From an uncultured Lachnospiraceae bacterium (GTDB lineage Bacteria; Bacillota; Clostridia; Lachnospirales; Lachnospiraceae): DNA of 51,925 nt. Positions 1-7,648 of the stretch are shown in pieces (position 1 is the first letter of the stretch; each line of letters starts with the position of its first letter). The position numbers were made by a program, and so were the translations under genes. The notes beneath the pieces were generated by a model. The model had not been told where the DNA came from. It did not search any database and saw only the letters and a list, made by a program, of their open reading frames with translations. Location: the NCBI GenBank assembly GCA_902760415.1, contig CACWGK010000013.1:1-51925 (forward strand), written 5' to 3'.

Positions 1-181
1 TTTTCTGGAAGTTTTCTTCGAATAATTAGCTGATGCTTCAATAACATCCTTTGTTTTGCTCGTGTCCAGCTAATTTTCCGAAAGTTTTCTTCGAATAATT
101 AGCTGATGGCTCTTTGATTACTATATATATATTTGATTTTAGCTAATTTTTTCAAGTTTTTTATCAGAAAATTAGCTATCG
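1..181. repeat. Cluster of three 41-bp repeats with palindromic ends, 73-bp period
   Basis: Full units lie at 68-108 and 141-181; a partial first unit at 1-35 is cut by the window edge. Each full unit begins with AGCTAATTTT and carries ATTAGCT near its right end, so the outer arms can form a stem. Units 1 and 2 agree at 33 of 35 shared positions. Unit 3 keeps both arms but is about half changed in the middle. The two intervals between units (36-67 and 109-140) are both exactly 32 bp and unlike each other. The spacing recalls the worn end of a CRISPR array, but there are no cas genes here and the units are not identical, so this may be an intergenic palindromic repeat family. The repeats are clear; their function is unknown. 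Confidence 0.7.
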
Positions 182-193
182 GAACATTTCTTA

Positions 194-216
194 GATAGTA
201 GTAAATCACTACTATC
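194..216 (-). terminator. Hairpin downstream of the beta-helix lipoprotein gene
   Basis: Perfect 9-bp arms, GATAGTAGT and ACTACTATC, enclose a 5-nt loop. It lies about 55 bp past the stop codon of the lipoprotein gene. The T-tract on the minus strand is poor, so a terminator role is tentative; it could be an mRNA 3'-end stabiliser. Confidence 0.4.
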
Positions 217-270
217 TTGTCACAGTAAACATATTAAGCAAATGTGAATAGCAAACATATATCAAACAGC

Positions 271-1701
271 TTAGTGGCCGTGAGGGCCGCCGAAGTCTTG
301 GCCACCACCGAAGCCTCCGCCGCCGGGGCCACCTCCCATCATCTGATTAGAGATGGTATTGGTTTCAGTTCCATTTTCTATGATAGTTCCTCCATTATAC
401 TGAGCAGTTCCGTCATAATCGAATGTCGACTGTCCACTTACATCGATAGTTCCTCCGTTTACATATATATTGCCGTTGGAGTCGATTCCATCTGTATCTC
501 CCGCTCCCATAGTTACCTTGAGAGTTCCATCATTCATTTCAAAAGTTGGTGTGTACTCACTTGACTTGGATGCAGCATTGATTCCGTCATCCGATGCATT
601 TATAGTTATATCTCCGCCGTTAATCTGAATGTAGGTTCCTTCTATACACTCTGCACCTGTTAGGTTTATATTGCTACTATCTATTTGAACTATAGTTGTA
701 GCGTGCATTGCATCATCTGAGGCCGTGATGTTAAATGTACCGCCACAGATATATATGTATCCAACAGAATCATCTTCATCATTTTCTGCGTGTAGGCCGT
801 CATTACAGGATGCAATATTTATTGTTCCATCTGCTACTTCTATAGCATCATGTGCTTCGAAAGCGCTTCCAGCGCAGGATACATTTATTGTACTTCCTGT
901 TATCTTTAAGGTGTCTTTACTGGTTACTGCATTATCTGAAGATGATATATTTAATGTTCCGACTCCATTGATTACAAGATCGTCCTTTGAGAAGATTACT
1001 GCATCCAGATTTGCTCCACTTTCTTCTGTGGTAACAGATGAATCTAAACTTTCAGCTGTGTCTTCAGTTTCAAATGAAGCTGCAGTTTCAAATGTACCTG
1101 TAACCTCAAGGGTATTATCTGAATCCGTGGTGGTTACGAATACTTTATCAGCACTCTTTACATAGATAGCTGGCTTTGATTCATTTAAGATAGATGCTGA
1201 ATCTAGTACGATCTGTACCTTGTCTTCATCTCCTGCTTCCACATATATAGTTACTTCACTCGCCTGGCCAGATATAACGTACACTCCTTCTGATGTTATA
1301 GTTATATCTTCTCCATCACTGAGGTTATACTTCTCAGCTGAAGTAAGATCCGCAGTTTGTTCTAAATCTCTATCCGTGAACATATCCGTTGCATCAATCA
1401 TTCCATCTGATGTTACATTCGCAGTAGTTAGTATCGAATTACTACTATCTTCATCTGAAGCTTCATTAATTGCATCACCTGAACTTTCAACAATATCAGT
1501 TGAGTTAGAATTATTATCATTACTATCATCATTAGAAACACTACTTGATTTCTTCGAAAATGCTTCTTCCAGTTCGTCTTCTGTCGATTCAGCAGACACT
1601 TCATTCACACTTGAATCTTTCGTGCTATCTATATTGCCGCAGGCTGCAAATGCACTCATCATCATAAGAGATACTAATATCATACTTACCTTTTTTCTCA
1701 T
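271..1701 (-). CDS. Secreted beta-helix lipoprotein, carbohydrate-binding (Cthe_2159/DUF4353-like)
   Basis: The 476-residue product has a lipoprotein signal peptide with lipobox FAAC (Cys about 21) and an acidic Ser/Asp/Asn-rich linker to about residue 110. Repeated short beta-strand units follow (for example DDAMHAT, SDDGINAAS, GDTDGIDSNGN), and a Gly-rich tail ends in PHGH. Such repeats suit a right-handed parallel beta-helix like the polygalacturonate-binding Cthe_2159 family. It should sit outside the membrane on a lipid anchor and bind polysaccharide or calcium (inference). The start has an AGGAGG box 8 nt upstream. It is last in a three-gene operon after the VTC-domain and DUF4956 genes, a combination seen in other Firmicutes, often with CotH kinase, which is absent here. 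The exact ligand is unknown. Confidence 0.75.
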   Translation of the reverse strand: MRKKVSMILVSLMMMSAFAACGNIDSTKDSSVNEVSAESTEDELEEAFSKKSSSVSNDDSNDNNSNSTDIVESSGDAINEASDEDSSNSILTTANVTSDGMIDATDMFTDRDLEQTADLTSAEKYNLSDGEDITITSEGVYVISGQASEVTIYVEAGDEDKVQIVLDSASILNESKPAIYVKSADKVFVTTTDSDNTLEVTGTFETAASFETEDTAESLDSSVTTEESGANLDAVIFSKDDLVINGVGTLNISSSDNAVTSKDTLKITGSTINVSCAGSAFEAHDAIEVADGTINIASCNDGLHAENDEDDSVGYIYICGGTFNITASDDAMHATTIVQIDSSNINLTGAECIEGTYIQINGGDITINASDDGINAASKSSEYTPTFEMNDGTLKVTMGAGDTDGIDSNGNIYVNGGTIDVSGQSTFDYDGTAQYNGGTIIENGTETNTISNQMMGGGPGGGGFGGGQDFGGPHGH

Positions 1702-1727
1702 AGCATTATCCTCCTGATTTGATATAT

Positions 1728-2408
1728 CTATAAAGTATCTAAGTTATCAATTCTTCTGCCGAGACTGATATCGAGATTCCCATTTCTTGTTCTTAGTTCA
1801 TCCAGGAAGGCTTTTGAAGATATATCTGTCTTCATTACAACGCTTAGCGTTAGCTTATATAGGCTACCCATGTTGCAGGTCTTCACCTCATCGTAGGAGT
1901 AGCTAGATAAGTATTTATCAAATATGTCTTCAAACTTTCCTTCGTAATCTAGATTCTCTGGGACTGTAATCTTAAGTGTTCGATGGGTTTCCGTTTCATT
2001 TCCGAACTTAGTGAGATTAAGTATCAGATTAATCGCTGAGATTAGAATAGAGAAAAGGATTGCTATTCCTATATATCCCATACCAGTTGCAAGTCCAACT
2101 GCCATTGCTAGAAAGATACTGGTTATCTCCTGACCTCTTCCTGGTGCAGATCTGAAGCGGACCAGACTGAAGGCCCCCGCTACTGCAACTCCAGCGCCTA
2201 TATTTCCATTTACCAGAATTATCACAAGCTGAACTATAGCCGGAAGTAATACAAGTGTTACCATGAAGCTCTTCGAGCACCTATTTTTTATTGAATATGT
2301 CACTGCTATCACTAGTCCGCATATTAGAGAAGTTAATGTTGCTGCCGCAAACTGTGTTCCCGTAAATGTTCCATTTTGTATGATTGATGAAAATATATTA
2401 TTAAGCAT
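1728..2408 (-). CDS. DUF4956 family membrane protein
   Basis: The 226-residue protein has about four hydrophobic segments between residues 18 and 135. The loop around residues 80-95 contains SLVRFRSAPGRGQEI, a hallmark of DUF4956. A soluble cytoplasmic domain of about 85 residues follows and resembles the small alpha/beta C-terminal domain of the family. Its start codon overlaps the end of the upstream VTC-domain gene by 8 nt, so the two are probably translationally coupled, with GGGAG as ribosome binding site. DUF4956 proteins have no proven function. Their steady pairing with VTC-like polymerases suggests a membrane partner or channel for polyphosphate synthesis, which is inference. Confidence 0.85.
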   Translation of the reverse strand: MLNNIFSSIIQNGTFTGTQFAAATLTSLICGLVIAVTYSIKNRCSKSFMVTLVLLPAIVQLVIILVNGNIGAGVAVAGAFSLVRFRSAPGRGQEITSIFLAMAVGLATGMGYIGIAILFSILISAINLILNLTKFGNETETHRTLKITVPENLDYEGKFEDIFDKYLSSYSYDEVKTCNMGSLYKLTLSVVMKTDISSKAFLDELRTRNGNLDISLGRRIDNLDTL

Positions 2409-3162
2409 AAGCTCTCACTCCCTTCTTTGATGTAATGCTTCTTTCTTCTAACGTACCCACGTGCAATCTGCTTCTTAGCATTGCCTCATAGCCTCTTCCG
2501 TACTTGGAAAATGAAGCTGGAAAGATTCCAAGTTCACTAAGCTTTTCTGTAAGCTCGTACGACATGGAATCCTTCACCTTGATTTCCATCATGTATTCTC
2601 CCTCTTTTAGAATTGGAATCCCGATAGATTTATATCTAAGATCCAGCGACTCCGTGTCCCATTCTATCTTGGTATCAAAGGTTACTCTGAAATCTGGATC
2701 ATCCATTCCAGCCATAGCGATACGGTCATAGCTGATTCTCATTGCTGGTCTTAGGTCCTCATACATATCTATAAATCCTGCAATTTCTCTGGATATCTGT
2801 GAATCATCCAGTGGTTTCCCCGCTCTTACAAGATAGTCAAATGCATCCTTATATCTACCTGAAACTCTTCTTTTATATACTATTCCGTCGTACTTCTTCT
2901 TGATTTCTATAAAGGAGTTCGTGTCATCTGTCGTCTCTCCGTATGTTCTGAGTCGAAGCTTTTCTTTATAGATTGGCTTCTCCAGCGACGTTCGTATCAG
3001 CTTATAGTCTGGTGTATCAAAATAAATGTTATTAATCCTCGTCTTTCCATAAGAATCCACCTTGGCAAATTCCTGGAGGAAAGAAAAGAGGCTATCAAAC
3101 TGATTGCTATTGAGGAGGTACTTTATCTCAGTTCTTTTAAAGTTTTCTATATATACACTCAT
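2401..3162 (-). CDS. VTC-domain (CYTH-like) polyphosphate polymerase
   Basis: The 253-residue protein fits the VTC/polyphosphate polymerase domain, a tunnel fold that makes polyphosphate from nucleotide triphosphate in yeast Vtc4. Visible tunnel residues include R10/E12/K14 (KRTEIKYLL), R42 and the NIYFDTPD strand, K68/R70/R72 (KEKLRLR), E86/K88 (FIEIKKK), R98-R99, E193/K195 (MEIKVK) and K220 (SFSKYGRGYEAM). The acidic residue in the late EIK motif probably binds metal. It starts at an ATG behind GGAGG and is first in the operon with DUF4956 and the beta-helix lipoprotein. There is no transmembrane segment, so it is probably cytosolic and docked on the DUF4956 protein. Substrate is inferred from the family. 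Confidence 0.85.
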   Translation of the reverse strand: MSVYIENFKRTEIKYLLNSNQFDSLFSFLQEFAKVDSYGKTRINNIYFDTPDYKLIRTSLEKPIYKEKLRLRTYGETTDDTNSFIEIKKKYDGIVYKRRVSGRYKDAFDYLVRAGKPLDDSQISREIAGFIDMYEDLRPAMRISYDRIAMAGMDDPDFRVTFDTKIEWDTESLDLRYKSIGIPILKEGEYMMEIKVKDSMSYELTEKLSELGIFPASFSKYGRGYEAMLRSRLHVGTLEERSITSKKGVRAYA

Positions 3163-3260
3163 AATCTTTCCTCCATTTCCTTTCTATCTACTATCTCCAT
3201 AAAGTTTCTTTATTTCTTTTCTTTGAACGTATGATAATAAGCGAAACTTAAATGAATATT

Positions 3261-3296
3261 AAAAAAAGAGAAAAACCTAAAAAAGTTTTCCTCTTT
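3261..3296 (-). terminator. Terminator after the citrate synthase-like gene
   Basis: On the minus strand GAGGAAAAC pairs with GTTTTTCTC (one mismatch), and a run of seven T follows. It lies just past the stop of the acyltransferase gene and ahead of the VTC operon, separating the two. Confidence 0.65.
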
Positions 3297-3324
3297 ATAT
3301 CTTAATTAACTAATTAAATATATT

Positions 3325-4689
3325 TTACTCAGTATATTCTTTATACTTTGCCACTAGCTCTGAATCTGTGATCATAGTGATTCGGCCTTCATCATATTCC
3401 GACATTACCCAGTCGTAAATCTTATGGATTAGCGGATCATTTTTAGGAAGTTCAGATTCTCCATGACTCTTTCTATATTCATTTACCCAGAATCCGATTC
3501 CGGCTACGCCAGATGTATTAGTGATGGATACTTTTGGTGAGCGATTCAGAAGTACACCCGTATCGAATATGTTATAGATTTCCGGATCCTTCATCATACC
3601 ATCAGCATGTATTCCAGCTCTTGTCAGATTGAAGTTGCTTCCAACAAATGGAGTCATAGGTGGTATATCGTAATTTGTCTCGTTCTGGATATATTCAGCA
3701 ATCTCAGTGATGACCTGAGTATTCATTCCATTTAATGTACCACGAAGTGAAGCATATTCGAAGACCATAGCCTCGAGAGGTACATTTCCTGTTCTCTCTC
3801 CTATTCCAAGAAGAGAACAGTTAACTGCACTTGCGCCATACATCCATGCAGTGGTTGCATTTACGACTCCCTTATAGAAATCATTATGACCGTGCCACTC
3901 TATCATTTCCGAAGGAACATCTGCATAGTGCTGAAGTCCGTAGATTATACCCGACACACTTCTTGGAAGCGCGGCTCCAGGATAAGGAACACCGTATCCC
4001 ATGGTGTCGCAGGCACGTATCTTAACTGGAACTCCACTTTCCTTTGAAAGCTTCATAAGTTCATTTGCAAATGGAACTACAAAGCCATAGAAGTCTGCAC
4101 GTGTTATATCTTCGAAATGACATCTAGGGCGAAGTCCTGCTTCGATGCATTCCTTAACAATTCCAAGATATTTATCAAGAGCCTGCTGACGAGTAAGTCC
4201 CATCTTATGGAAGATATGATAGTCAGAGCAGCTAACTAAGATTCCAGTTTCCTTAATGCCTATGGACTTAACAAGTTCAAAGTCCTTCTTTGAAGCTCTT
4301 ATCCAAGTTGTTATCTCAGGGAACTCATATCCAAGTTCAAGACATTTTTCAAGTGCCTTTCTATCCTTTTCTGAATATACGAAAAACTCCGTCTGACGAA
4401 TCATTCCATTTGGGCCGCCCAACTTATGAAGCAACTCATAGATATGAACCATCTGCTCTGTAGTATAAGGTGCTCTTGACTGCTGACCATCACGGAAGGA
4501 AGTATCTGTTATAAAGATATCCTCAGGCATATTTTCAGGAACACGTCGATAATTAAATGCTACCTTTGGAACTTCAGTATATGGAAACATCTCTCTGAAA
4601 AGCTCAGGCTCCTGAACATCCTGAAGCTGGTAAATATATGGATCCTGCTCCAGCTTATACGTTTTGTTGCTAAGTACTATATCTTTCAT
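3325..4689 (-). CDS. HMGL-like acyltransferase, probable (Re)-citrate synthase
   Basis: The 454-residue enzyme belongs to the isopropylmalate/homocitrate/citramalate synthase superfamily. The catalytic DTSFRDGQQS motif is near residue 62 and the metal-binding HxH is in EWHGHND. It lacks the C-terminal LeuA dimer regulatory domain, and the long N-terminal extension before the TIM barrel is as in the oxygen-sensitive (Re)-citrate synthase first found in Clostridium kluyveri. If so, it condenses acetyl-CoA and oxaloacetate to citrate for glutamate synthesis. Related proteins are often annotated loosely as isopropylmalate synthase. It has its own promoter and terminator and is transcribed away from a LysR-type regulator that may control it. 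A homocitrate or methylthiomalate synthase role cannot be excluded by eye. Confidence 0.65.
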   Translation of the reverse strand: MKDIVLSNKTYKLEQDPYIYQLQDVQEPELFREMFPYTEVPKVAFNYRRVPENMPEDIFITDTSFRDGQQSRAPYTTEQMVHIYELLHKLGGPNGMIRQTEFFVYSEKDRKALEKCLELGYEFPEITTWIRASKKDFELVKSIGIKETGILVSCSDYHIFHKMGLTRQQALDKYLGIVKECIEAGLRPRCHFEDITRADFYGFVVPFANELMKLSKESGVPVKIRACDTMGYGVPYPGAALPRSVSGIIYGLQHYADVPSEMIEWHGHNDFYKGVVNATTAWMYGASAVNCSLLGIGERTGNVPLEAMVFEYASLRGTLNGMNTQVITEIAEYIQNETNYDIPPMTPFVGSNFNLTRAGIHADGMMKDPEIYNIFDTGVLLNRSPKVSITNTSGVAGIGFWVNEYRKSHGESELPKNDPLIHKIYDWVMSEYDEGRITMITDSELVAKYKEYTE

Positions 4690-4759
4690 AATATCTCCTT
4701 CACTAACGTCTTTCCAAGAGACCTTAGAAATACGTCCTTTAAGACAAAAAATATGTACA

Positions 4760-4789
4760 AGTATAAACAGATATAGTATTATGTGTAAA
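4760..4789 (-). promoter_or_regulatory. Promoter for the citrate synthase-like gene
   Basis: On the minus strand TTTACA (4784-4789) and TATACT (4760-4765) are separated by 18 bp, about 70 bp ahead of the start. The divergent LysR gene lies on the other side; two ATTCGA copies at 4812 and 4820 just before its ribosome binding site could be part of a LysR site (weak). Confidence 0.5.
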
Positions 4790-4841
4790 ATGAATAATTA
4801 TGATAGCAATAATTCGAATATTCGATAATTAGGAGGAATCT

Positions 4842-5696
4842 ATGGATATCGAGTCACTGAATACATTTTTAACACTGGCTGAAACCAAGAGTTTCACTAA
4901 GACAGCTAACCAGCTCTTTGTAGCACAGTCCACGGTCACAAATAGAATAAACGAGCTTGAAAAGGAGCTGAAGCTAAGCCTCTTCAGCAGAACAAATCGT
5001 AGTGTTAAGCTAACCCTCGAGGGAGAAAGATTCAGAGTATATGCCCAGAAGGTTATAGATCTTACCGAGAATACTCTTGCAGATATAACTGCTGAACATC
5101 GGTTTGAAAATCATATAAGAATTGGCAGTGCCGACTCAATCTACGAAGGACATCTCGCTCCTGAGATAAAGAAATATAGGGATAAGCATCCTGAAAACTC
5201 CCTTAAGATAACTATAGGTTTATCTAATCATTTGCTGGAGCAGCTTCAGGAAGATATGCTTGATGCTGCATTTGTCTACATCCCACTCAAGAAGTCCTCC
5301 TTCATCTCAGAGCTCTACAAGCAGGACAAACTCGTTCTAGTGACTGATATCAATAATAAGAAATATAGACGTGGTATCACTCAGCAGCAACTTATCGAGG
5401 AGAACTATCTGATGTGTAACTTTGCACTTCAGGATGTCGGACAGTATATCAGAAAGCTCTTCCCAAGGTTCCACCAGTTCGAGCTTGAGATTGATGACTG
5501 TATGAAAATAGTGCCATATCTAATTGGAAAAAATAATTACACTTTCCTTCCAAAAGATATGGCAGATACTTACATTAAAGATAAGAAGCTGAGGGAAATC
5601 CCGCTCCTGGATTTTGAAACGCCTGTTATTAATAGCTATATAATCTATAAAGATTCTATGAAGGATATAATACTTCAGATGATCCAATCTCATTAA
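4842..5696 (+). CDS. LysR-family transcriptional regulator
   Basis: The 284-residue protein begins with a classic LysR winged helix (residues 2-61), including SFTKTANQLFVAQSTVTNRI and the wing/linker helix. A periplasmic-binding-like effector domain follows from about residue 90. The start is supported by AGGAGG 5 nt upstream. It is divergent from the (Re)-citrate synthase-like gene, the usual layout for a LysR protein and its target, so it probably responds to a metabolite of citrate/glutamate or amino acid synthesis (inference). The effector is not predictable from the sequence. It is the only gene transcribed rightward in the first 17 kb and converges on the histidine kinase gene with only a 27-bp gap. 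Confidence 0.9.
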   Translation: MDIESLNTFLTLAETKSFTKTANQLFVAQSTVTNRINELEKELKLSLFSRTNRSVKLTLEGERFRVYAQKVIDLTENTLADITAEHRFENHIRIGSADSIYEGHLAPEIKKYRDKHPENSLKITIGLSNHLLEQLQEDMLDAAFVYIPLKKSSFISELYKQDKLVLVTDINNKKYRRGITQQQLIEENYLMCNFALQDVGQYIRKLFPRFHQFELEIDDCMKIVPYLIGKNNYTFLPKDMADTYIKDKKLREIPLLDFETPVINSYIIYKDSMKDIILQMIQSH

Positions 5697-5723
5697 TTTG
5701 GTTTACATAATCTATACGGTCAA

Positions 5724-6944
5724 TTAGAATGTAACTTCAAATGTGGTCGTTCCCGTCTTTCCATCAGAAGAAGCTTTGATACTTCCACCATGATTAATTA
5801 CTATCCTTTTGGCTATGGCGAGACCGAGTCCATAACGGTTCTCGCTTCTGCTTCTCGATTTATCGGCGCGGTAGAATCTCTCAAAGATTTTCTCCTCGTC
5901 CCCTTGAGCTATAGGTTCGCCCTTATTGGTTATCTGAATATTAACCAACGACTTTGATTTACTAAGACGTATAATCACCGCTGTATCTTTATCGCTATGC
6001 TTTATAGCATTATCCAGCAGCGTCGATACAAGCTTTTCTATCTCATCCTTAGAACAGTTAAGAGTTATACCATCCTCAATATCCGTCTCTATAGTAACCC
6101 CCTGTTCAAAGGCAACCGCCTCAAAGACAAGAGCAGTCTTCTCTACTATCTTGGATAGATCTTCCTCCTTATAGCTTTCCTTCGACGCATCTTCCTCAAG
6201 TTTAGAGAGATCTAGGAGTCCTGAGATAAGACGATTCATTCTATCAGATTCATACTTAATATTCTCTATATATTTTCCACTCGTTTCATCTGCCACAAGC
6301 TCATCAGAAGATGCCATTATAACTGCAAGCGGTGTCTTAAGTTCGTGAGACGCATCTGCGATAAACTCCTTCTGTCTCTCAAGAGCTTCCTTGGCAGGTT
6401 TTGTGATCCAACCAGTCAGCAGCCTCGATATGAAAATCAGAAGCAGTTCGATCACTATAAATATAGCAAGGCTTTCCACAAGTAAAGTTCTTAGTTTCTT
6501 GGCAATGCTCGCATCATTTATTATGATTATTGAGTTATCCATCTTATAGTTAAATGAGTACTTTCCAGCATACAGATTTTCGACCATAAGTGTATCCTTG
6601 CTGTACTTACGAAGTATTTCGTCTGCTGCAGCCTCTGCATCGAAAGTAGATTCCTCATTTCCAAGACTAAAGATTCGCGTTACCATTCCATCTGAAGACA
6701 GTTCCACAGTATAAACATCGTAGTCCATGATGCGCATATTTTCGAAATCATCAAAGGCAGGAGCCGGTCCCGGCATCTCATCTCTCGGACCCATCCCATG
6801 ATCATTCATAAGGCCAAGATTTCTTCTAACGCCTTCATATTCCCGCCTGTAACCTACAACATTTACAAGCACGACACTTAGAGTCAGGAAGAGACTCAGC
6901 ATGCCTAACACAGTCAGAAAGACCTTCCTACTTAATTCCTTCAT
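5724..6944 (-). CDS. Membrane sensor histidine kinase
   Basis: The 406-residue protein has TM1 at about residues 8-31, an extracytoplasmic sensor of about 115 residues and TM2 at about 153-173. The dimerisation/phosphoacceptor box FIADASHELKTPL has His at about 200, and a HATPase domain follows with N, G1 and G2 boxes (LVSTLLDNAIKHS, FYRADKSRSR, YGLGLAIAKRI). No separate HAMP domain is evident. It overlaps the response regulator gene by 17 bp, so they are coupled. The sensor is Met/Asp/Pro-rich (MGPRDEMPGPAPAFDD) and does not reveal the signal. The pair resembles cell-envelope stress systems of Clostridia. Confidence 0.93.
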   Translation of the reverse strand: MKELSRKVFLTVLGMLSLFLTLSVVLVNVVGYRREYEGVRRNLGLMNDHGMGPRDEMPGPAPAFDDFENMRIMDYDVYTVELSSDGMVTRIFSLGNEESTFDAEAAADEILRKYSKDTLMVENLYAGKYSFNYKMDNSIIIINDASIAKKLRTLLVESLAIFIVIELLLIFISRLLTGWITKPAKEALERQKEFIADASHELKTPLAVIMASSDELVADETSGKYIENIKYESDRMNRLISGLLDLSKLEEDASKESYKEEDLSKIVEKTALVFEAVAFEQGVTIETDIEDGITLNCSKDEIEKLVSTLLDNAIKHSDKDTAVIIRLSKSKSLVNIQITNKGEPIAQGDEEKIFERFYRADKSRSRSENRYGLGLAIAKRIVINHGGSIKASSDGKTGTTTFEVTF

Positions 6945-7617
6945 CCACTATCTCCATTCTATATCCCATATTACGAACAGATTTAATAGTTACATTTGAA
7001 TCAATCATCTTGAGCTTCTTTCGAACAAATGACATATATGCCTCCAGGTTGTTCGAAAGAGAATCATTTTCCATCCCCCACACTCTGTCATATATCATTT
7101 CCTTCGAGAGGACCTGACTATGATTCATCATAAAATATTCAAGCAGCTGGCACTCCTTGTTATTAATCTTTATGCTTTCACCAGTATCCTTGTTACATAC
7201 CGCAGGAGTTTTATAATCAAGAAGTGTATTGCCGTATATGAGTTCTTCCTTCTTCACAGATGCAACTCGGAGCTGGGCATTAATTCTCGCCACCAGTTCA
7301 TCTATATGGAAAGGCTTAGGTACATAATCATTTGCGCCTTCGCCAAAGCCTATAAGCTTATCCTCAAGTTCTCCCTTAGCTGTAAGCATTATAACCTTAG
7401 ATGTAACACCCTCCGCTCTTAACTCGCGTAGGATCTCGATGCCATCCTTCTTCGGAAGCATAATATCTAGAAGGATAAGATCATATATCCCCGTGAGGGC
7501 ATTATAGAGTCCATCCTCTCCATCATGTGATACATCTACAGTATATCTTTCTTTTATAAGTCTCTCAGACACCAGCTCAGCAAGAGACACTTCATCTTCA
7601 ACAATCAAGATTCGCAT
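6928..7617 (-). CDS. OmpR-family response regulator
   Basis: The 229-residue protein has a receiver domain with the acidic pocket EDE (residues 7-9), phosphoacceptor Asp51 in LLDIMLP and the LTAK motif. A winged-helix DNA-binding domain (about 130-223) ends in IKSVRNMGYRME. The start uses a GAGG box. It lies 31 bp after the NAD(P)HX repair gene on the same strand, so it may be on a longer transcript from the licD promoter or have its own start. Targets are unknown; nearby envelope genes (licD, C39-like peptidase) are candidates by position only. Confidence 0.93.
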   Translation of the reverse strand: MRILIVEDEVSLAELVSERLIKERYTVDVSHDGEDGLYNALTGIYDLILLDIMLPKKDGIEILRELRAEGVTSKVIMLTAKGELEDKLIGFGEGANDYVPKPFHIDELVARINAQLRVASVKKEELIYGNTLLDYKTPAVCNKDTGESIKINNKECQLLEYFMMNHSQVLSKEMIYDRVWGMENDSLSNNLEAYMSFVRKKLKMIDSNVTIKSVRNMGYRMEIVDEGIK

Positions 7618-7648
7618 ATTATGTAAACCTCATTATTATAATTATACT

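Noticed and set aside
1-181. Calling the left-edge repeats a CRISPR array
   Set aside because: Only two complete units are visible, they are not identical, no cas gene is present, and the unit has paired ends unlike common repeat families. Kept as an unclassified repeat.
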